Origin: JBBTWO01 sp038062745
GTDB taxonomy: Bacteria; Patescibacteriota; Microgenomatia; UBA8517
Direction: 5' to 3'
Length of the DNA stretch: 10,187 nt
NCBI GenBank assembly: GCA_038062745.1
Contig: JBBTWO010000068.1
Location: forward strand, 1-10,187
In this document: positions 6,065 through 10,187 of the stretch, piece after piece
How the letters are laid out: each line of letters starts with the position of its first letter
Position numbering within the stretch: position 1 is the first letter of the stretch
Position numbers and translations under genes: made by a program
Notes under the pieces: generated by a model
The model's database searches: none
Seen by the model: the letters and a program-made list of their open reading frames with translations, nothing else
Told to the model about the DNA's origin: nothing

Positions 6065-6543
6065 TGCAAGAATTAATTATTCAATTTACTGCAAGTTTTT
6101 TGATATTTGGTATGTATGCCGGCATTTTTTTGCTTTGGGTGATTGATGGAAAAATAAAAAAAGAACAAGCTTTGCATGCTTTGTTGGCAAGCGCACTTTC
6201 GTGGATTGCTGCTGGCATGCTTAAAGACTTATTTCATACCCCCAGACCATTTTTACTTAACAGTTTGCCGACAAAGGTTTTTATGACTCCGATTGATGGA
6301 GCATTCCCATCAGCTCATGCAGCAACCGCGTTTGCCATGGCAACCACAATTTGGCTGCATGACAAAAAATGGGGAATTGCATATTTATCAATGGCACTAT
6401 TAATTGGCATTGCTAGAGTAGTTGGAAATGTTCATTTCCCAGTTGATATTTTAGGGGGTGCAGTTTTAGGAAGTGCAGTTGCCTTGACAATAGAAAGATT
6501 GCATTTATTTAAATTTCTTTCCGGAAAAAGTAAAAAGAAATGA
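6064..6543 (+). CDS. PAP2-family membrane phosphatase (BcrC/PgpB-like)
   Basis: The 159-residue membrane protein has the three-part acid phosphatase signature: KDLFHTPRP (54-62, K-x6-RP), PSAH (82-85) and ARVVGNVHFPVD (117-128; R118, H124, D128). PSAH replaces the commoner PSGH; the catalytic-pocket Ser and His remain. About five hydrophobic helices are present and the tail is lysine-rich (KSKKK). The family dephosphorylates phosphatidic acid, phosphatidylglycerol phosphate or undecaprenyl pyrophosphate on the outer membrane face. Here the last is plausible because uppP and dgkA-type genes are adjacent and the gene overlaps the L,D-transpeptidase stop by one base (TAATG). No separate promoter is seen. 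It ends in TGA, showing that TGA is a stop codon in this genome. Confidence 0.9.
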   Translation: MQELIIQFTASFLIFGMYAGIFLLWVIDGKIKKEQALHALLASALSWIAAGMLKDLFHTPRPFLLNSLPTKVFMTPIDGAFPSAHAATAFAMATTIWLHDKKWGIAYLSMALLIGIARVVGNVHFPVDILGGAVLGSAVALTIERLHLFKFLSGKSKKK

Positions 6544-6562
6544 AACAAAACAATATAGGATA

Positions 6563-6591
6563 TTGACATTTAGCAACCGCATTGATAGACT
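6563..6591 (+). promoter_or_regulatory. Sigma70-type promoter of lon
   Basis: A consensus -35 TTGACA (6563-6568) and a -10 TAGACT (6586-6591) are separated by 17 bases. The -10 ends 12 bases before the ATG at 6604, giving a leader of about 6 bases without a Shine-Dalgarno sequence. This is the only consensus -35 box found in the window. The -10 lies inside the CIRCE-like operator. Confidence 0.75.
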
Positions 6592-6596
6592 GCTAA
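6570..6596 (+). promoter_or_regulatory. CIRCE-like operator (predicted HrcA site) over the lon promoter
   Basis: TTAGCAACC-N9-GACTGCTAA matches the CIRCE consensus TTAGCACTC-N9-GAGTGCTAA at 15 of 18 arm positions, with the exact 9-base spacer. All six outer bases of each arm are identical to consensus. It begins one base after the -35 box and covers the -10 box, the arrangement expected for repression by HrcA. HrcA is the heat-shock repressor that classically controls groESL and dnaK operons; no hrcA gene is in this window. Confidence 0.75.
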
Positions 6597-6603
6597 AGTT
6601 GAT

Positions 6604-9018
6604 ATGAAAAAGAAGGCTTTTGTCGCTAAATCTATACCAGTAGTCGCGGTGCGAGGTTCAGTGGTTTTTCCTCATACTGATTCGCTCCTTTCCTTTGGTA
6701 GACCAAAATCCATCAATGCCATTAACGCTGCATTTGACGGCGACCGCATTATTGCCATCTTCACTCAAAAAGATCAAAAAATTACTGATCCGGACTTTCA
6801 GGATCTTTATGAAGTTGGAACTATTGCGACTGTTACCCAAATGATGACTACTGACGGTGAAATCCATGCCATGGTTAGAGGCCAAGCAAGAGTAAAAATT
6901 GCAGAGATTCAAACCTCCCTTCCATATTTAGAAGCCAGTGTAGAAGAGATTCCAGAAAAAGATTTAAAAGGAGACGAAGTAACTGCTCTTTCAAAACGCC
7001 TGGTGGAATTATTCAAGAAAGCTATCAATTTGGGAAAGTTAGTCGAAGTAACTACCGTTATGCAAACGCTTTCTGGTCAAATTCAGCCAATTGAGTTGGT
7101 TGACTCTATTGCCTCTCTTCTTGACATGAAAACTTCTGAGAAACAAAAACTACTTGGTATGACGTCGGTGTTGGACAGATTAAAGAAAGTTACTGAATAT
7201 TTATCACGAGAAGTAAATATCTTGGATATTGAAAAAACAATTTCTTCAAAAACACAAAAGAAATTTGAAGAACAAATGAGAAAGGCAATGTTAAGAGAAA
7301 AGAAGAAAACTATTGAAGAAGAATTGGGAGAAGATGAAGCAATACTTTCTGATGGCGAAATTGATGAGTACAAGAAAAAAATTAAAGCTGCAAAGATGCC
7401 AAAAGACGTATTAAACCGCACCAACAAAGAATTAAAGCGGCTTGGCCAATTATCTCCTAATAATCCGGAAGGTGCCTACATTAGGAACTATCTTGATTGG
7501 CTTGTAGATATGCCCTGGAGTATTTCAACAGCCGACAATACTTCAATTAAGAATGCTTCTAAGGTTTTGGATGACCAGCACTATGGACTAGAGAAAACTA
7601 AAGATCGAATTCTGGAATTTTTGGCAGTTATGCAGTTGAAGAATGAAAAAAACAAGAAAAAATCAGATATGAATATGGATCATCCAACTATTCTTGGCTT
7701 TATGGGGCCACCAGGGGTTGGAAAGACATCAATTGGAAAATCTATCGCTGACGCCCTGGGAAGAAAGTTTATTAGAATTTCTCTTGGAGGAATACGAGAT
7801 GAAGCAGAAGTCAGAGGTCACCGAAGAACATATGTTGGCGCACTTCCGGGGCGGATTATTCAGGGTATTAAAACCGCCGGAACCAATAATCCGGTATTTA
7901 TGTTAGATGAAATAGACAAACTAGGAACTGACTTTAGAGGTGATCCATCAAGTGCCTTATTGGAAGCGCTGGATCCGGAACAAAACAAGGAATTTTCAGA
8001 TCATTATTTAGAAGTGCCTTTTGATCTGTCAAAAGTGATGTTTATCGCAACAGGCAATGTTTTAGAAAATATTCCAGTAGCCCTGAAGGACAGAATGGAA
8101 ATAATTGAATTTGCAGGTTACACAGAAGATGCAAAAGCCCAAATTGCCAAGAAGTTTTTATGGCCAAAACAATTAAAAGTAAATGGTTTAGCAGACAAAA
8201 AAATTAAAATTGATGACATGGCCATTAACGAAATCATTAGTTTCTACACCAGAGAATCGGGAGTAAGGAATTTGGAAAGAAACTTAGCCAGTGTGGGTAG
8301 AAAAATTGCCCGACTAGTAGCAAGTAAGAAAAAATACCCATTACAAGTATCCAAGCCAGATATCAGAAAGTTTTTGGGACCAAGGAAGTTTACTTCACTT
8401 TTAGCAGAAAAAGAGAATGAAATTGGCATGTCCACAGGGCTTGCAGTAACTGGTGCTGGTGGAGAAATACTTTTCATTGAAGTGTCAATTATGCCAGGGA
8501 AGGGAAAATTAATTTTAACTGGCCAACTAGGAGAAGTAATGAAGGAATCTGCTAAAGCAGGACTTACTTGGGCCAGATCTCATTGGAGGGAATTGGGACT
8601 TAAGGAAGACTTTGGAAGTAATGTTGATATCCATATTCATATTCCAGAAGGTGCCGTACCAAAAGATGGTCCATCAGCAGGAGTATCAATGGCCACAGCT
8701 TTAGTATCTGCCTTAACGGGTATTGCAGTTAAGAAGGATGTTGGTATGACTGGAGAAGTAACCTTGAGAGGAAGAGTAATGGAAATAGGGGGTGTAAAAC
8801 AAAAAACAATAGCTGGTCACAGAGCAGGTCTCAAAACCATAATACTGCCCAAAGATAATAAAAAAGATATGGAAGAGGTTCCTGACAAAGTAAAGAAAGA
8901 TATTAATTTTGTTTTTGCACAGAAATTAGAAGATGTCTTAAAGATTGCTTTAGTATCTTGGCCAGTTAACCACACAGAAAAGGTAATTCCAACCGCTTCA
9001 TATATTGCCGCTGCATAA
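6604..9018 (+). CDS. lon: ATP-dependent protease Lon (LonA type)
   Basis: This cytoplasmic AAA+ protease degrades misfolded and regulatory proteins. The 804-residue length is normal. The order is: N-terminal substrate-recognition domain (about 10-205, starting IPVVAVRGSVVFPH), a charged coiled-coil linker (about 215-275), the AAA+ module (about 320-590) and the C-terminal protease domain (about 600-785). Key residues are Walker A GPPGVGKT (368-375), Walker B MLDEID (433-438; D435, E436), sensor-1 N485, arginine-finger candidate R497 and sensor-2 R555. The catalytic dyad is S691 in KDGPSAGVS plus K734, 43 residues apart as in E. coli Lon (S679/K722). All catalytic parts are intact. The gene has its own strong promoter with a CIRCE-like operator, predicting heat-shock induction. 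Its C-terminus ends YIAAA, a non-polar tail resembling an ssrA-type degron end. Confidence 0.98.
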   Translation: MKKKAFVAKSIPVVAVRGSVVFPHTDSLLSFGRPKSINAINAAFDGDRIIAIFTQKDQKITDPDFQDLYEVGTIATVTQMMTTDGEIHAMVRGQARVKIAEIQTSLPYLEASVEEIPEKDLKGDEVTALSKRLVELFKKAINLGKLVEVTTVMQTLSGQIQPIELVDSIASLLDMKTSEKQKLLGMTSVLDRLKKVTEYLSREVNILDIEKTISSKTQKKFEEQMRKAMLREKKKTIEEELGEDEAILSDGEIDEYKKKIKAAKMPKDVLNRTNKELKRLGQLSPNNPEGAYIRNYLDWLVDMPWSISTADNTSIKNASKVLDDQHYGLEKTKDRILEFLAVMQLKNEKNKKKSDMNMDHPTILGFMGPPGVGKTSIGKSIADALGRKFIRISLGGIRDEAEVRGHRRTYVGALPGRIIQGIKTAGTNNPVFMLDEIDKLGTDFRGDPSSALLEALDPEQNKEFSDHYLEVPFDLSKVMFIATGNVLENIPVALKDRMEIIEFAGYTEDAKAQIAKKFLWPKQLKVNGLADKKIKIDDMAINEIISFYTRESGVRNLERNLASVGRKIARLVASKKKYPLQVSKPDIRKFLGPRKFTSLLAEKENEIGMSTGLAVTGAGGEILFIEVSIMPGKGKLILTGQLGEVMKESAKAGLTWARSHWRELGLKEDFGSNVDIHIHIPEGAVPKDGPSAGVSMATALVSALTGIAVKKDVGMTGEVTLRGRVMEIGGVKQKTIAGHRAGLKTIILPKDNKKDMEEVPDKVKKDINFVFAQKLEDVLKIALVSWPVNHTEKVIPTASYIAAA

Positions 9019-9032
9019 GTAACTTCTAATTA

Positions 9033-9061
9033 TTGCCCAAGAATCGGCAAAAGAGTAAAAT
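9033..9061 (+). promoter_or_regulatory. Promoter of the aldo/keto reductase-like gene, leaderless
   Basis: The -35 TTGCCC (9033-9038) and -10 TAAAAT (9056-9061) are separated by 17 bases. The -10 ends 6 bases before the ATG at 9068. A 5-base inverted repeat, TTGCC-N8-GGCAA (9033-9050), covers the -35 box and could be a small operator or chance. Confidence 0.55.
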
Positions 9062-9067
9062 TCAGTC

Positions 9068-10003
9068 ATGTTAACGGAATCAGAAAAACATATTTCAAAA
9101 ATTGGAATTGGAAGTTATGGAATTGGTGGTCGTGGGCACAGAGATGTAGAACTGACTGAATTGGAAGATGACAGGGTTTATATAGATGCTTTAGTCTATA
9201 CACTTCAACAAGGATCTAATTTTACCGAGATATCTTTGGGCTATGGGCATGGGAACGCTCTACGACTCTTTAAGCAGGCATTAGAGGAAAGTGGAATTGC
9301 AAGGGAAGATTTATTTATTACAAATTCCCTGTATCCACGTGATTTACCGACATTTGATGAAGTTAAAAAAGATGTTGAAGAGTTTTATAGAATAATGAGA
9401 ACTGATTATGCTGATTCTACTTTGATTACTCAATCATTGGTTGCAAAGTTTGGAGAAGTTGAAGTATATGCTTATCTACATCAACTATTAGATAGTGGTA
9501 GAACAAGATTTGTTAGTTTATCTAATGCCAGTGCTGACTTTATCAAAGCTTTCAAAAAGGAATTTAGAGACAAATTTATTGCTCATGAAGGACATCTTAG
9601 TTTTGAAGTAAGAGCTTTGCAAGATCAAGGAATCTTTGAAACTTGTGATGATCTAGGAGTAACAAACATTATTTGGAGACCTTTGAGAAGAAATATGACA
9701 GAAGGAAATAACTGGCCACTCCTCTCTGAACTTGCAGAAAAATATGGAAAAACTCAAAACCAAATTATTTTAAACTGGATTACACATCTAGGTTACTACC
9801 CAATGGTTATGTCAGCAAACAAGGAACATATTGATGAGAACCTAGCTTCAACTAATTTTCAAATGTCACAAGAAGATTATAAAAGAATGACTGATTTTAG
9901 ACCACCAAATTACAAATCACCACAAGTTGATTGGGACAAGAGTGGAAATGGAGTATCTATTGTTACTTTAGTTACAGATTTTGAGAAACATATTGAGAAA
10001 TAA
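9068..10003 (+). CDS. Aldo/keto reductase-fold protein with degenerate catalytic tetrad
   Basis: The 311-residue protein follows the AKR (TIM-barrel) family pattern from end to end: GIGSYGIGG (13-21), QQGSNFTEISLGYGHG (47-62), DLFITNSLYP (81-90), RFVSLSNASADFI (147-159), and a C-terminal cofactor region ILNWITHLGYYPMVMSANKEHIDENL (234-259). The family tetrad Asp-Tyr-Lys-His is largely absent. The usual NF-x-DTA becomes NFTEIS (Glu54 for Asp), Tyr59 is kept, the Lys of the I-x-TK strand is replaced by Asn/Ser at 86-87, and the His of LxHxP is replaced in LITQS (Thr121/Gln122). The NADPH-binding SANKEHIDEN segment survives. It may bind nucleotide or substrate without normal AKR catalysis, or act on something else. 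It is followed one base later by an S51-like gene, probably as an operon. The fold call is good; function is unknown. Confidence 0.8.
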   Translation: MLTESEKHISKIGIGSYGIGGRGHRDVELTELEDDRVYIDALVYTLQQGSNFTEISLGYGHGNALRLFKQALEESGIAREDLFITNSLYPRDLPTFDEVKKDVEEFYRIMRTDYADSTLITQSLVAKFGEVEVYAYLHQLLDSGRTRFVSLSNASADFIKAFKKEFRDKFIAHEGHLSFEVRALQDQGIFETCDDLGVTNIIWRPLRRNMTEGNNWPLLSELAEKYGKTQNQIILNWITHLGYYPMVMSANKEHIDENLASTNFQMSQEDYKRMTDFRPPNYKSPQVDWDKSGNGVSIVTLVTDFEKHIEK

Positions 10004-10004
10004 A

Positions 10005-10136
10005 ATGAAATTATTTTTAGCATCTGAAGCAAAACATCCGGACAGTATAGAAAAATTGAAGAAATTTATCGGTGGCTTTGAAGGAAAGTCAATTGCATAT
10101 GTTCCTACAGCGGCTAACGGCGAAAATCCTTACTGA
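10005..10136 (+). pseudogene. Peptidase S51-like / class I GATase-like gene, 5' fragment
   Basis: The ATG lies one base after the upstream stop codon. The reading frame runs 43 codons (MKLFLASEAKHPDSIEKLKK, then FIGG...IAYVPTAANGENPY) and then meets TGA at 10134. The N-terminal strand-helix-strand pattern and the IAYVPTAAN segment resemble the start of peptidase S51 (PepE-like) proteins, which share the class I glutamine amidotransferase fold and are usually about 200 residues or more. The catalytic serine region is not present. The sequence changes character exactly at 10134, where an insertion-sequence-like end begins, so the gene appears interrupted rather than short. If the rest lies beyond an insertion, it cannot be seen here. 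The family call rests on only 43 residues. Confidence 0.6.
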
Positions 10137-10187
10137 CAGGTACCCCTTAAAATGCACTAAGTTTCTATATACTTAGAGGGGGTGATT
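10134..10187 (+). mobile_element. Probable left end of an IS3-type insertion sequence
   Basis: The segment opens TGACAGGTACCCCTTAAAAT, resembling the TGA(C)...CCCC...TG-x-AC pattern of IS3-family terminal repeats. It starts exactly where the S51-like reading frame is cut. Inside are a perfect 6-base inverted repeat CTAAGT-N8-ACTTAG (10157-10176), a possible -10 TATACT (10168-10173) and a strong Shine-Dalgarno-like AGAGGGGGTGATT (10175-10187) that would serve a transposase ORF just past the window edge. The transposase itself is not visible, so the family name is tentative. Confidence 0.5.

Noticed and set aside
6541..6543. TGA might encode glycine (Gracilibacteria/SR1 code 25)
   Set aside because: The PAP2 gene ends naturally at TGA after a Lys-rich tail, and no long gene in the window contains an in-frame TGA at a conserved Gly. 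The standard bacterial code explains everything.
7083..7427. Antisense 114-residue ORF inside lon
   Set aside because: It mirrors the charged coiled-coil region of lon; Ser/Phe-rich content is what AAA/GAA-rich codons give on the reverse strand.
10005..10136. A genuine 43-residue small protein
   Set aside because: The sequence looks like the N-terminus of a larger S51-like protein and stops exactly at an IS-like boundary, so truncation is the better reading.
10134..10187. Group II intron 5' end interrupting the S51-like gene
   Set aside because: The segment does not begin with the GTGYG motif expected of group II introns, while TG with CCCC fits an IS end better.
1..10187. A new defence system, CRISPR array or tRNA/rRNA genes
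   Set aside because: No repeat-spacer pattern, no cloverleaf-like or rRNA-like sequence and no nuclease-helicase or toxin-antitoxin arrangement was seen; the genes are housekeeping, envelope and stress functions.

Overview
The window is AT-rich and gene-dense: ten complete protein genes and one broken one, with no intergenic gap longer than about 60 bases. No rRNA, tRNA, CRISPR array or replication origin is visible. The compact layout, the gene content and the scarcity of Shine-Dalgarno sequences suggest a Patescibacteria/CPR bacterium, perhaps of the Microgenomates type. That placement is inference from style and content; no marker gene is present to prove it. TGA acts as a normal stop (end of the PAP2 gene), so the recoded TGA=Gly code of Gracilibacteria/SR1 is not indicated.

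Layout. Bases 1-59 look like the outer end of an insertion sequence (weak call). Then come a YibE/F-like membrane protein (75-1166, +) and a tRNA-dihydrouridine synthase (1213-2160, +). Two leftward genes follow: a ZIP-family metal transporter (2913-2161) and a DEDDy 3'-5' exonuclease-like protein (3584-2970). Diverging from the exonuclease is a Mn-type superoxide dismutase (3623-4234, +). Next is a block for undecaprenyl-lipid and cell-wall metabolism: uppP (4242-4994, +), dgkA-type lipid kinase (5338-4949, -), an L,D-transpeptidase (5360-6064, +) and a PAP2 phosphatase (6064-6543, +). Then come the ATP-dependent protease Lon (6604-9018, +), an aldo/keto reductase-fold protein lacking most catalytic residues (9068-10003, +), and the first 43 codons of a peptidase S51-like gene cut by what looks like the left end of an IS3-type element (10134 to the window end).

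How the genes fit together. The UppP, DgkA and PAP2 products act on undecaprenyl/lipid phosphates, and the L,D-transpeptidase cross-links peptidoglycan, so 4242-6543 reads as a lipid-carrier recycling and wall-remodelling cluster. SodA and Lon are stress functions. The lon promoter is overlapped by a 15/18 match to the CIRCE operator with exact 9-base spacing, which predicts HrcA heat-shock repression.

Two patterns stand out. Five genes have a -10-like hexamer ending exactly 6 bases before the start codon, and two more have one ending 7 bases before it, so leaderless mRNAs appear common here. The only strong Shine-Dalgarno sequence lies inside the putative insertion element at the right edge. 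I saw no clearly new multi-gene defence or mobile system. The best leads are the CIRCE-lon link, the leaderless promoter architecture, a sliding-clamp-binding motif at the exonuclease C-terminus, and the degenerate aldo/keto reductase.
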